This document shows, piece after piece, positions 28,614 through 38,069 of a stretch of DNA of 64,000 nucleotides. A program made the position numbers and the translations under genes. Numbering within the stretch: position 1 is the stretch's first letter; every line of letters starts with the position of its first letter. This DNA comes from Photobacterium swingsii (GTDB taxonomy: Bacteria > Pseudomonadota > Gammaproteobacteria > Enterobacterales > Vibrionaceae), in assembly GCF_024346715.1 (NCBI RefSeq), contig NZ_AP024853.1:248001-312000 (forward strand). Direction: 5' to 3'. A model generated the notes under the pieces. It was not told the origin of the DNA. It did not search any database and saw only the letters and a program-made list of their open reading frames with translations.

Positions 28614-28770
28614 CTAACTGAGCAACTGATCGTTCTTGCTGGTTAAAATCAATGATAACGGCGTTATAGATTTTGTAGTTAGAGCAACTAGCTAGCTGCA
28701 ATCTAGGCTTTGTTCTCAGTGCTTTTTCCTGCGCAATAACCTGATCATTTACTCACCCGGATTGGTATAA
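28614..28770. mobile_element. MITE-like repeat element, about 157 bp
   Basis: A non-coding block bounded by inverted ends: ATACCAATC (28616-28624) and GATTGGTAT (28760-28768), with a further near-match on each side. Inside is the perfect odd palindrome ATAACG-G-CGTTAT (28665-28677) and no open frame. Read in reverse the start (CCAATCCGGGTGAGTAAATG) resembles non-autonomous repeats that I recall from Photobacterium, Vibrio and Shewanella. No transposase is present. It lies between the pntAB terminator and a lipoprotein gene. Confidence 0.6.
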
Positions 28771-28856
28771 AGGATTAGAAAGGGGCATAGCTCTACTTTT
28801 ATTAGTATGTGGTGCTGTAAAATGAGTCCATTGAAGAATAGGAACAAAGCGGCGTT

Positions 28857-29324
28857 GTGAGAATTTTAAAATTAGCCTTATGCACTTTTACTTTGGTGTT
28901 GTTATCTGGTTGTGTTCAGACATTAGAAAGCAGAGGGCGCCTGTATAAACCGCAATCTGCCATTGTTTCTATATATGATGTTAGTGAAGTGACAACCCCC
29001 TATAAAAAGGCACTAGATTGTACATACAGTGTTGTCGGTGACTCTACAGCGATTAGCCGTTCATCGAATTGGCGCAAAGATGAAGAGCAAAAGTTCTCGT
29101 TGACGTATAACGTAAAAACACTGGGTGGAGCATACGGTCTATTTAAAGAAGATTGGAGTGTGTCGGTTTATGTTAGAGGTAATCGATTAATCTTACGCTA
29201 TACGAAACAATCAAATTTATCTGCCAGTTCATTTGATAATACTCACTTCGTTTATAAGGACGAAGAAACGATGGTGAAGCAATCATCTATTAAATTTTAT
29301 CAATGTGTTAGCGACAGAATATAA
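28857..29324 (+). CDS. Small lipoprotein of unknown function
   Basis: A 155-residue protein with a lipoprotein signal peptide (MRILKLALCTFTLVLLSGC; acylated Cys19). The mature part holds Cys in ALDCTYSV and near the C-terminus (FYQCVSD), which may form a disulfide. I recognise no domain; predicted strands suggest a compact beta fold. The likely start is GTG 28857; there is only a weak purine stretch before it. It starts 87 bases beyond the MITE-like element, whose insertion may have altered its promoter region. Confidence 0.75.
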   Translation: MRILKLALCTFTLVLLSGCVQTLESRGRLYKPQSAIVSIYDVSEVTTPYKKALDCTYSVVGDSTAISRSSNWRKDEEQKFSLTYNVKTLGGAYGLFKEDWSVSVYVRGNRLILRYTKQSNLSASSFDNTHFVYKDEETMVKQSSIKFYQCVSDRI

Positions 29325-29481
29325 CCATTTTGCAATAACTTCCTTTTAGCTCCGATCTTGCTAGTAGATATTAAATGATAATGTGAATCACTTCGTGATT
29401 GTGAGTTACTCTAATTGCCAGATGCTTTTTTTAGGCGGATGATCTTGTTAGATGATCAAGTTGCATAAAAAGGCGGTAAGC

Positions 29482-30111
29482 ATGGGTGATAACAAGTGGG
29501 AAGCTTTTGCGCAAGATTTTGAGCAAAGTAATAACTATGTGGTTGGTGTAAAAGATATTACTTTGGTGAAGTCTGAACTGAGACGATTAAAAGATCTCGG
29601 CAATGTGTTAGAGCTTGGCTGTGGTAATGGTACTTATACGGAGTGTTTTCTAGAGACTGCGACGGCGATTACTGCCACTGATATATCAGAGCAAATGGTC
29701 ACCATTACTTTTGACAGGTTTGCCCAACAAGATCATGTTAGTGTGGAAGTGGCGGATTGTTTTAAATTGCAGTATGCCGATGCTTCATTCGATACTGTTT
29801 TCATGGCGAATCTACTGCACGTTATACCTAACCCTGAACTCGCTTTGGCTGAATGCTTTAGAGTACTAAAAGCGGGGGGACGACTTATTGTGCTGAGCTT
29901 TACTCTTCATGGTATGACTTGGTTAAACCAACTGATGCTTAAATATCGTTACAGTCGAAAATATGGCACAAAATCGACATCTTCAATCATTCTTACGCCG
30001 CAGTTAGCTGCGACTATGGTTCAGCCGCTAGGGTTTAAAGTATCTTCGAGTTGTTTAATGGGAGCGAATGTAAAAGCGGTATACCTTCGCGCGGAGAAGT
30101 TAGCAGAATAG
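29482..30111 (+). CDS. Class I SAM-dependent methyltransferase
   Basis: About 209 residues with a Methyltransf_11/25-type Rossmann fold. Motif I is NVLELGCGNGTYTECFL, motif II TAITATDISEQMV (acidic residue for the ribose), and post-II motifs appear as FDTVFMANLLHVIPNPELAL and AGGRLIVLSF. This form fits small-molecule methyltransferases (UbiE-like fold), but the substrate is not evident. I prefer the ATG at 29482, after AAGGCGGTAAG; the ATG at 29452 lacks a site. It stands alone. Confidence 0.85.
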   Translation: MGDNKWEAFAQDFEQSNNYVVGVKDITLVKSELRRLKDLGNVLELGCGNGTYTECFLETATAITATDISEQMVTITFDRFAQQDHVSVEVADCFKLQYADASFDTVFMANLLHVIPNPELALAECFRVLKAGGRLIVLSFTLHGMTWLNQLMLKYRYSRKYGTKSTSSIILTPQLAATMVQPLGFKVSSSCLMGANVKAVYLRAEKLAE

Positions 30112-30114
30112 GTG

Positions 30115-30142
30115 AAAGCCTTCTGTAGAGGCAAAAGGCTTT
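30115..30142 (+). terminator. Weak hairpin after the methyltransferase gene
   Basis: AAAGCCTT pairs with AAGGCTTT across a 12-base loop directly after the stop codon. Only a short T tail follows. Confidence 0.4.
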
Positions 30143-30196
30143 AGCGAGTCTATTTCACTGACGTTGGATGATGGTTATTTTTCATTGCCTCAAGTC

Positions 30197-30709
30197 TTAT
30201 ATCAAGCCAGTAAGTTTTGCTTTCATATAAGTGGCGATGGTTTTTGCATCTTGAATTGTATTGTTAGCAATTAAGGATTCAAATTTTTCAGTACTGATTG
30301 TGATAACTTCTATGATTTCATCATCGTCTAGCTCGCCAGTTGTTTTCTCTAAGTTTGTAGCTAGAAAAAGGTGCTGAAGTTCATCACAAAATCCCGGTAC
30401 GGGTAATAATTGGCCTAGGCTCGTCCAGTTTTTTGCCGCTAATTGGGTTTCCTCTGCTAATTCACGTTGCGCACAAATTTCTATTTGCTCACTATCTTCA
30501 AGTGTTCCTGCTGGGAATTCTAAAATCCATTGCTTTATCGCAGGGCGGTATTGATTGACGAGTACTAAATCCCCATTTTCTGTCACGGGAAGAATAATGA
30601 CAGCACCTGGGTGTTTTACTGTGGTAAAACATATGTCTCGACCATCAGGTAAGGTTTGGCTTTCTTCTTCAACAGAAAAGCATTTCCACTGGCAAAGTGT
30701 TGTTTTCAT
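30197..30709 (-). CDS. Nudix hydrolase, ADP-ribose pyrophosphatase-like
   Basis: A 170-residue Nudix enzyme. The Nudix box is complete: GTLEDSEQIEICAQRELAEE with the REXXEE core, followed by TQL. The layout (a beta strand VLVNQYRPAIKQWILEFPAG before the box, and LLPVPGFCDELQHLFLA after) is that of ADP-sugar pyrophosphatases (NudF/NudE-like), so the likely reaction is ADP-ribose or a related nucleotide sugar to AMP and a sugar phosphate. AAAAGGTG precedes the ATG. Substrate assignment is inference. Confidence 0.88.
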   Translation of the reverse strand: MKTTLCQWKCFSVEEESQTLPDGRDICFTTVKHPGAVIILPVTENGDLVLVNQYRPAIKQWILEFPAGTLEDSEQIEICAQRELAEETQLAAKNWTSLGQLLPVPGFCDELQHLFLATNLEKTTGELDDDEIIEVITISTEKFESLIANNTIQDAKTIATYMKAKLTGLI

Positions 30710-30850
30710 CTTGCACCTTTTTACGATATTTTTGCTAATTATATCAAGGCTATCTGTGGATTAACCAGCAAGAATGATAAGACAGCGAGGGTGACGCTTT
30801 ATGGTTATCTGCATCAGCCCTCTCCTTGATAGCAATATATTGAGCGAGAT

Positions 30851-32077
30851 TTAAGAAATAAATCCGATAAAGTAGGGGATGATTAAGGCGTTAGCCAAAT
30901 CAATGAAGAAAGCACACACCAGAGGCACGATAATAAAGGCTTGGTGGGAGTTACCGTATTTTTGAGCAACCGCAGACATATTCGCCATTGCGGTTGGGGT
31001 CGATCCCAGTGATATACCGCCAAACCCCGCACAAACCACGGCAGCATCATAGGTTTTACCCATTAATGGGAAGATAATAAAGATGGCGATACAAACCGCG
31101 ACAATGAACTGTACGCCTAGAATCACAAAGATTGGCCCGGCTAAATCAATGAGTGCCCATAGCTGCATGCTCATCAGCGACATGGCTAAAAAAGCCCCTA
31201 AGGCAATATCTGCAATTAAAGCAACCGCAGGCTTGCGTGAGGGCCAACGTGTACCTGTTAGGCGAGGGTAGGAGGCTGGCACAAGGTTTGATATTAGAAT
31301 ACCGGCAAATAAACACGTGACAAATAGTGGCAATTCTAAGCCTGCCGATGCGATTGTTTCATTTAAGATTGCCCCTAAAATGATACAGATATGAATGGCT
31401 AGCACCGCATCAAGAAAATCATAAGCGTTGATCCGCGGTTGTGGCTCAGACTGTTTTGTACCTATATCCATTTCCTCATGCTTGGTTGGCGTCAGCTTAT
31501 GTTTATTAATGAGGAATTTTGCGATTGGTCCCCCCATAATGCTGGCGAGAATTAAGCCAAATGTTGCGCTGGCAATACCAATCTCCATCGCAGTGTCTAA
31601 ATCAAAGGCTTCACCAATTTTAGGTGCCCAAGCGATTGCAGTGCCATGGCCGCCAATTAACGAGACGGTACCACTTAGTAAGCCAAATGCAGCAGGTTGA
31701 TCGAGTAAGGTAGCAATACCAATGCCTGTGATGTTTTGAATTAGCATATAGCCAATTGTAATCGAGAGCAGGATGATGAGCGGCTTTCCGCCTTTGAATA
31801 AATCAGCCAGGCTGGCATTAATACCGATTGTGGTGAAGAAATAAACTAACAATAAATCACGTGTAGCGAGTTCAAACTGGACATCTACATTTGTGACGTA
31901 GTGTAAGATGGCGAAAGCAATGGAAATTAAAATTCCGCCGGATACGGGTTCGGGAATACTGAACTCACGAAGCCAATAACTCGCTTGAGTTAAGCGTCGC
32001 CCTATAAACAGCACGATAATACCCAGCGTCACTGCTAAGAAAGATTCGATGTGGAGTACACCGTCGATATAGTTCAT
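30851..32077 (-). CDS. gltS: Sodium/glutamate symporter
   Basis: A 408-residue ESS-family transporter for Na+-driven glutamate uptake (E. coli GltS, 401). Two inverted-repeat halves of five helices are visible; the repeated GxG pore-loop regions appear as LSGTVSLIGGHGTAIAWAPK and VCAGFGGISLGSTPTAMANM. The opening (VTLGIIVLFIGRRLTQ...IPEPVSGG) is diagnostic. A very strong AGGAGGAG lies before the ATG. Monocistronic. Confidence 0.96.
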   Translation of the reverse strand: MNYIDGVLHIESFLAVTLGIIVLFIGRRLTQASYWLREFSIPEPVSGGILISIAFAILHYVTNVDVQFELATRDLLLVYFFTTIGINASLADLFKGGKPLIILLSITIGYMLIQNITGIGIATLLDQPAAFGLLSGTVSLIGGHGTAIAWAPKIGEAFDLDTAMEIGIASATFGLILASIMGGPIAKFLINKHKLTPTKHEEMDIGTKQSEPQPRINAYDFLDAVLAIHICIILGAILNETIASAGLELPLFVTCLFAGILISNLVPASYPRLTGTRWPSRKPAVALIADIALGAFLAMSLMSMQLWALIDLAGPIFVILGVQFIVAVCIAIFIIFPLMGKTYDAAVVCAGFGGISLGSTPTAMANMSAVAQKYGNSHQAFIIVPLVCAFFIDLANALIIPYFIGFIS

Positions 32078-32254
32078 TACTCCTCCTGAGAAATGGATGT
32101 CCAGTTTATTAATATATGTTAGTGATTGCCTATCAAATTATCCTAGCGGGGTTATGGAGCGACATCCACTAGAGTGAACTAATGTTTGTAGAATCATTAA
32201 AAACTGATGTTAATGTCTCATTTTACTGTGTTTTTTTCGTAACTAAGTGTGATT

Positions 32255-32282
32255 AAGGTGCACACCTTTTGGTGTACACCTT
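32255..32282 (-). terminator. Hairpin after the efflux operon
   Basis: Twelve-base arms (32255-32266 with 32271-32282) pair with one mismatch around a TTTT loop, seven bases beyond the stop of the outer-membrane gene on its transcript. The U-run comes only after some 20 bases. Confidence 0.5.
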
Positions 32283-32288
32283 GATTGA

Positions 32289-33824
32289 TTATAAGCTTAC
32301 CAATGTTTCACTCGTTCTATTTGAGTTGGTGGTTGGCATTGCTTTTTGTTCACTTGGCGGTGGGAGTATCTGCCAGTCTCCACCAAGTGCTTTATACACA
32401 GCAATGGTGATATTTGCTGTTTGGAGGCGAGCTGCTAATTGACTATCTTGAATCATGCGCTGTTGGCGTTGTGCATCAAGTACTGATAGGTGATCAATCA
32501 AGCCAGCTTTATAAAGTGATTTTGCTTTACTAACAGCTAGGTCGGTTGCTGTTAATGCTTCATCAATTTGTTTCTGCGTTTCTTGTGAGCGACCATAAGC
32601 AAATAAACTGGAATCGACTTCTGCTATCGCGGCATTTACAGTGTATTCATATTGCAACGCTGCAGATTGTAATCGTGCTTCATTGATTTTGACTGCGGCT
32701 TTTCCACGGCCGCCATCAAATACATTCCAGTTAACCCCTACCGCACCAGCCCATCCCAATGAATCACGGCTAAACAGATCATCAAAACTGCTGGCAGATA
32801 CGCCAGGCGTGCCTGTTAGGAAAAATTTCGGATATCGATTCGCAATGCTGGCAGCGAGTTCTTCATTTATTGCGGCCATTTCTCGTTCAGCAACGCGAAT
32901 GTCTGGGCGACGTTTTAGTAAATCTGAAGGTAAGCCTGTTGGAATAATGCCGTTCAGAGTCGGGAGCTTTTCCTGTTGGGCTAATCGAATATCCACTTGT
33001 GTTAATGGCTCATTGAGCAATAAAGCTATTCTGTGTTTATGCGCTTGCTCTGCAATCTCTAATTGTGGGATCAGCGCTTCTGTTGCAGCTAAAGCGGCTG
33101 TGGCTTGTGCGTAATCCAATTGTGAACCATAGCCACTTTTAACGACTTTCTTTATCAGTTGACGTGTCTTGCGTTGATCTTCAATGTTCGCCTGCGCCAA
33201 TGCCTTTCGCGCTTGTGCGCCACGGTATTGCAGATAGTTATGGATGAGATCTGCCGTTAATAAGGTATTTAGCCCAGATGTCATTATTTCTGCTTGCTCT
33301 ACGCGAATTTGAGCTGCATCAGCATGGCGGTCAATACGACCAAAAAGATCTAACTCCCAAGCAACTGAGGCTCCGATATAACCACCGTCATGTTGATTGT
33401 CCATTAAGGTAACGTTGGATGGCAGTTGAGGGGTAACTGGCGGGATAGCAATGGGGCTGACCAATGGTCCCGCTAACGAATCATTTTTACTTATCTGATA
33501 GTTATAATATCCCGCTCCAACACTGACTGTTGGCACTTTGAATGAGGCAACCATAGTTTGGTATTGATTCGCCATTTTGATGCGTTCTGCGGCAACTTTT
33601 AGCGACACGTTTTGTTGTTGCACATCGTTGATTAACGCGTTTAATGTGTCGTCGTTGAGTTGTCGCCACCATAAGTCGTTCGATGCTCTTTCAGCTGCCT
33701 CTGTATTTAGGTATGACTCAGCAATCGATACCATTGGAGCTTGGTAGTCAGGTCCAACCGCACAGCCAGTTAACAACATAGCAAGAGCAATGGGGGCTAA
33801 TTTTCGTGATGTATAAAACGTCAT
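32289..33824 (-). CDS. RND efflux outer-membrane lipoprotein (OprM/NodT family)
   Basis: Outer-membrane channel of a tripartite pump, 511 residues. Lipobox LLTGC with Cys near residue 21, then the family start AVGPDYQAP; two OEP (TolC-like) repeats follow, about 60-270 and 285-480, with typical LPSDLLKRRPDIRVAEREMAA. AGGAG for this gene overlaps the stop of the RND gene, nine bases away, so translation is coupled. It is the last gene of the adaptor-pump-channel operon. Confidence 0.94.
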   Translation of the reverse strand: MTFYTSRKLAPIALAMLLTGCAVGPDYQAPMVSIAESYLNTEAAERASNDLWWRQLNDDTLNALINDVQQQNVSLKVAAERIKMANQYQTMVASFKVPTVSVGAGYYNYQISKNDSLAGPLVSPIAIPPVTPQLPSNVTLMDNQHDGGYIGASVAWELDLFGRIDRHADAAQIRVEQAEIMTSGLNTLLTADLIHNYLQYRGAQARKALAQANIEDQRKTRQLIKKVVKSGYGSQLDYAQATAALAATEALIPQLEIAEQAHKHRIALLLNEPLTQVDIRLAQQEKLPTLNGIIPTGLPSDLLKRRPDIRVAEREMAAINEELAASIANRYPKFFLTGTPGVSASSFDDLFSRDSLGWAGAVGVNWNVFDGGRGKAAVKINEARLQSAALQYEYTVNAAIAEVDSSLFAYGRSQETQKQIDEALTATDLAVSKAKSLYKAGLIDHLSVLDAQRQQRMIQDSQLAARLQTANITIAVYKALGGDWQILPPPSEQKAMPTTNSNRTSETLVSL

Positions 33825-33832
33825 AATAACTC

Positions 33833-36800
33833 CTAAATTTGCGCTATTGTGGCTGTTTTTATTAATGCAGAGGTGTCTTTTGTCGTTAGCTTATAAATGG
33901 CTGGCATCACCAGCAATGACAGTACCGTTGCTGCAGCTAGTCCGCCTATAATTGTGGCTGCCATTTGATCGAAGAGTAAGTCGCTAAGCAGGGGAATCAT
34001 GCCAAGAGCCGTGGTTAATGCCCCCATGGAAATCGCCATAGTACGGTTTACGGTTGCTTCTTTGATTGCATCTGACAGGGCTAAACCGTTTTTACGTTCA
34101 AGCTCTATTTGATCCATCAAAACGATGCCGTTTTTGATAATCATGCCTGTGAGGGTAATTGCACCTATCAATGCCATAAAGCCAAATGGCTTGCCAAAAC
34201 CCAGTAAGGCGAAAGTGGCACCTGTTGCTGCAAGTGGAATCGTGGCAAGAATAATGGCGGGTTGTTTAAAGCTATTGAACATAGCAACCAAAATCACAAC
34301 CATGATTAGCATGGCTTTTGGTAGTTGTTTGAAAATATCGGTAATCGCCTTATTTTCATCATAATATTCACCTCCCCATTCCATGTGATAGCCAGGGGGA
34401 AGGGCGATTGCTTCAATGTCGGCTTTTATCGCATTACGCACTCTGGCTGGGGTTGAATCACGGCTGACGCCAGCCTGTGCAGTGATGGTTTTCAAACGGT
34501 TACGGCGCCAAATCATGCTTTCTTCAGCGGAAAGCGTGAAACCATCAGCGACTTGCCCGAGTGGAACTGTGTGTAAGCCAAGTAATGACTTCACAGGCAG
34601 TGTTTCTAGTGATGCCATGCTCTGCTCTGAACCGCGAAGTTGAATTGGGATTAGTTCATCATTTAGGTTCATTTGACCGAGTGGTATACCATTTGATGCT
34701 CGTTTCATCGCGAATGCAATATCAGCTCGGTTGATCCCTGCACGTCGTAACTTTTCTTGATTAATGATCGGTGTAATGACCTTACTGGTTTGGCGCCAAT
34801 CATCACGTACATATTTGCTTTCTGGGTGTGCTGCCATGATGACTTTTGCTTGCTCAGCAAGATGATGTAAAACACTAACGTCAGGCCCAGAGAAACGAGC
34901 TTCTACTGCATATTTATCAGCTGTAGCTAGCTTCAAACCTCGGAAGCGTGGTTCTGCGTTTGGGTAATTTTCTGTTAGCCATTTATCACCACGTGCAACG
35001 AGGGCGTTGATGCCTTCAAAGTTTGTTGTGTTGATAAGTATTTGGCCATAGGCAGGGTCGAGTGGTTCAGGTTCTACAGTGACAGAGAAACGAGGGACGC
35101 TCGCGCCAATCATAGTTGAAATGCTTTCGACTTCAGGTTGAGCGCGTAGCCATTGTTCTATTTCTTTCATGTCAGCCGATGTTTGCTCTATTTTTGCGCC
35201 GTTTGGTAGCCAGTAATCAAGGAATACAACAGGGCGATCAGATTGTGGAATGAAGTTAACATTGATGTATGGAACGGCAATAGCCGTCACTATGATAAGC
35301 GGAATCAGACCTGTGAGTGTTTTTACCGGGTGATCGACTGTCCAGTGAATACATTGCCTTAATCGGCTTGGTTTTACGTCTGATTTGATTGATTGTGGTT
35401 TAATGAATAACCAGCACATTAAAGCGGTGAATGTCATGGCGACAAACCACGAAAGTAACAGTGAAGCGGCGATGATGTAGAAGACAGAACCTGCAAATTC
35501 AGCTGCATCTGTTTTTGAGAACAAAACAGGGCTGGCACCCATGATGGCAATTACCGTAGCGCCAAGTAGGGGCAGTGTGGTTTCTTTCACTGAATCAATG
35601 GCTGCGACTGTACGTTCTATACCTTTGTTGAGTTTTGACTGCATCATATCTGTGATGACAATGGCATTATCGACAAGCATCCCCAATGCAAGAATAAATG
35701 TGCCCAAAGAAACCCGATGTAAATCAATGCTGTTGATGTTCATGTAGACAAGTGTCAATAGAATAGTGAGCAGTAAGCTGCCACCGACGATCGAAGCACT
35801 TTTAAAGCCCATAAATACCAAAAGGACGATGAAGACGATGGCCACACTTTCTAGTAAGTTTATGACAAAATCATCGATTGATTTTTGGACTTCTTCGGGT
35901 TGATAGGCCACTGTTGATATTTCAACGCCCAATGGTAATGTTTGCTTAAAGTCTTTAATAATGGTGTTTATTGAGTCGCCAAGCGAGACAACGTTAATAC
36001 TTTGAACTGGGCTAACGGCTAATGTTACAGCGGGCTCGCCATTAAAACGGTTTTCAGTTAATGCTGGTGTTTGGTAGCCCATAGTGACATTAGCAATATC
36101 ACCTAAGCGAATAAGACCGGTTCCTAATTCGCTGATACCGCCTTTAATGACGAGGTTTTTAACATCGGTCAATGATTGGAAATTACTACTTTGGTTTACG
36201 CGAATGCGTTCTTGGCCTGCATCGAATTTACCTGCTTCAAAAGCCATGTTTTGAGCATTCAATTGGTTCCAAATTTGAGAGGCAGATAAACCGTACTGCG
36301 CGAGACGCTCGTCTGGTAAATCAATATAAACAGCGCGCGGTTGAACCCCATGAAGTTCTATTTTCTTGATACCTTCAACAGCTTTTAATTGGCGTTGAAG
36401 TGTTTCTGCATAGCGGCGTAACTCTTCTGGTGCTGCATCGGTGCTATGAATCGAAAATAGCATGCCGTAGACTTCAGAAAATTCGTCCTGAACGATATTC
36501 ATTTGTGCTGTTGCAGGTAAGAGCAAGCTTACATCATTCACTTTCCGACGTAATAAATCCCACTGCTGTGGTAAATCTTTAGAGTTGAGGTTTTCTTTTA
36601 AATCAACAAATACCATTGAAAGGCCCGGTCGAGATAATGAACGTAGTCGATTGAGTGAGCCCATTTCTTGGAGTTTTGTTTCTATGGTATCGGTGACTTG
36701 GTATTCGACTTCTTCGGCGGAAGCTCCTGGGTACAGCGTCACGACAACAGCTGTTTTAACCGTAAAACTAGGGTCTTCTAATTTTCCTAAATCAAAGTAA

Positions 36801-36886
36801 GAGTAAAGTCCTGCAATGATGCTTAGTACGCTGAAAAAAATGACGAATGTTCGCTGGCGTATCGCGAATTCGGCTAAATTGATCAT
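33833..36886 (-). CDS. RND family efflux permease
   Basis: Inner-membrane proton-driven pump of 1017 residues, with twelve helices and two large periplasmic loops. Its start MINLAEFAIRQRTFVIFFSV and repeated AcrB-type architecture are clear. In helix 4 the proton-relay site reads GMLVDNAIVITD: the first Asp is kept but the second, typical of AcrB/MexB (VDDAIVV), is Asn, as in some other RND subfamilies. Substrate is unknown. AAGGAAT lies before the ATG and the gene is nine bases from the adaptor gene. Confidence 0.95.
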   Translation of the reverse strand: MINLAEFAIRQRTFVIFFSVLSIIAGLYSYFDLGKLEDPSFTVKTAVVVTLYPGASAEEVEYQVTDTIETKLQEMGSLNRLRSLSRPGLSMVFVDLKENLNSKDLPQQWDLLRRKVNDVSLLLPATAQMNIVQDEFSEVYGMLFSIHSTDAAPEELRRYAETLQRQLKAVEGIKKIELHGVQPRAVYIDLPDERLAQYGLSASQIWNQLNAQNMAFEAGKFDAGQERIRVNQSSNFQSLTDVKNLVIKGGISELGTGLIRLGDIANVTMGYQTPALTENRFNGEPAVTLAVSPVQSINVVSLGDSINTIIKDFKQTLPLGVEISTVAYQPEEVQKSIDDFVINLLESVAIVFIVLLVFMGFKSASIVGGSLLLTILLTLVYMNINSIDLHRVSLGTFILALGMLVDNAIVITDMMQSKLNKGIERTVAAIDSVKETTLPLLGATVIAIMGASPVLFSKTDAAEFAGSVFYIIAASLLLSWFVAMTFTALMCWLFIKPQSIKSDVKPSRLRQCIHWTVDHPVKTLTGLIPLIIVTAIAVPYINVNFIPQSDRPVVFLDYWLPNGAKIEQTSADMKEIEQWLRAQPEVESISTMIGASVPRFSVTVEPEPLDPAYGQILINTTNFEGINALVARGDKWLTENYPNAEPRFRGLKLATADKYAVEARFSGPDVSVLHHLAEQAKVIMAAHPESKYVRDDWRQTSKVITPIINQEKLRRAGINRADIAFAMKRASNGIPLGQMNLNDELIPIQLRGSEQSMASLETLPVKSLLGLHTVPLGQVADGFTLSAEESMIWRRNRLKTITAQAGVSRDSTPARVRNAIKADIEAIALPPGYHMEWGGEYYDENKAITDIFKQLPKAMLIMVVILVAMFNSFKQPAIILATIPLAATGATFALLGFGKPFGFMALIGAITLTGMIIKNGIVLMDQIELERKNGLALSDAIKEATVNRTMAISMGALTTALGMIPLLSDLLFDQMAATIIGGLAAATVLSLLVMPAIYKLTTKDTSALIKTATIAQI

Positions 36887-36895
36887 GGTGATTCC

Positions 36896-37975
36896 TTATA
36901 GCGTTTTAATGATCAATGTCGGTGCATTATCACCGGGCGTTAAATAGCTGCTACCACTGATAACGACATAATCATCAGCGGCGAAATTGCCAGTAACACA
37001 AGCGCTGTAGGCATCTAAAGATTGCAGGGTAACGCTTTCTCTCGTGATAAGGTTATTGCGAATAAGGTGAACATGCATGTCTTCTTTATTTCCAATCAAG
37101 GCTGAGTAAGGCAAACAGTAATCACTGTCTGAGAGCGATAGAGGGGTACTGACTGTCACCGTTTTCCCCGGGAAAAGTTCACTGTCATGCTCGTCAAGGG
37201 TTAAGGTGACTGTGTAGGTTTGTTTGATAAGATTTGGCGTTGTGGTGATTTCAGACACTGTCGCGAGCAAACTTTTGTCTGATTGGAACCAAGAAAGGGC
37301 AGCAACTTGGTTTAGCTTGAATTGTGCAATTAGGCTTTCTGGTACGTCAATTTCCACTTCAAGTTGGTTGTTTTGTTGCAGTGTTAGAATGGCACGTCCT
37401 GGCAATACCTGCTCAAAGCTATCAAGCGTGATATCACCAATAACACCATCAAAAGGAGCTGTTAAGGTGGTGTAGTTCAAGGTGTCCGTCGCACGTTGAA
37501 TATTTTTTTCAACCACTTTGACTGCCGCTTGGCTGCGTTCGTACCCACTGATGGCGCGGTCAAGATTAACATTGGCAATGGCATCATCTTGTATTGCTTG
37601 CTGCACACGCTTTAACTCGGCTTTGGCAAGCCTATGGGCAGATCTTGCTTCTAGCATGCGGGCTTGTAGTTCCTCGAGGGCGACTTGATAGTCATGAGGA
37701 TCCAGTTGGGCAAGTGTTTGGCCTTTAGTGACCACGTCACCTTTTTTGACCGAAATATTTGTGATTGTCCCGGGAACACGAAAAGCTAATGCCGCTTGTT
37801 CTTGCGATTGAACCACACCGCTAAAAAATTTCTGACTTGTTGGTTGTGCTGTTTGTAGTTCAATAACTTGAACGGGGCGTTCTGCTTTAGTCGTGGGCGT
37901 AGAAGAGATACTTTGATTGCAACCAGTAAGACTGATCAGTAATACAGCCAAAGTGGTTTTGTTGAATGTATTCAT
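36896..37975 (-). CDS. RND periplasmic adaptor (membrane fusion) lipoprotein
   Basis: A 359-residue membrane fusion protein with lipobox SLTGC (Cys about 19). It has the usual layout: barrel-sandwich strand VQSQEQAALAFRVPGTITNI, lipoyl half-motif VKKGDVVTKGQTLAQLDPHDYQ, an alpha-helical hairpin at about 95-160, then LTAPFDGVIGDI and a beta-barrel domain. It bridges the RND pump and the outer-membrane channel encoded just downstream. AAGGAG precedes the ATG. First gene of the pump operon. Confidence 0.94.
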   Translation of the reverse strand: MNTFNKTTLAVLLISLTGCNQSISSTPTTKAERPVQVIELQTAQPTSQKFFSGVVQSQEQAALAFRVPGTITNISVKKGDVVTKGQTLAQLDPHDYQVALEELQARMLEARSAHRLAKAELKRVQQAIQDDAIANVNLDRAISGYERSQAAVKVVEKNIQRATDTLNYTTLTAPFDGVIGDITLDSFEQVLPGRAILTLQQNNQLEVEIDVPESLIAQFKLNQVAALSWFQSDKSLLATVSEITTTPNLIKQTYTVTLTLDEHDSELFPGKTVTVSTPLSLSDSDYCLPYSALIGNKEDMHVHLIRNNLITRESVTLQSLDAYSACVTGNFAADDYVVISGSSYLTPGDNAPTLIIKTL

Positions 37976-38050
37976 AAGATAGCTCCTTGATGTTGCGAGC
38001 TATCTTACAATTGAACACTATTCGGATAATCGGTGATTTATGAGATTCAC

Positions 38051-38069
38051 TGTCCTAAAAGTTAGGACA
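38051..38069. promoter_or_regulatory. Perfect inverted repeat overlapping the lysR stop
   Basis: TGTCCTAA and TTAGGACA flank a 3-base spacer; the repeat overlaps the LysR gene stop codon and lies 75-95 bases upstream of the adaptor start. It could be a weak terminator or an operator for the pump operon; sequence alone does not decide. Confidence 0.35.
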
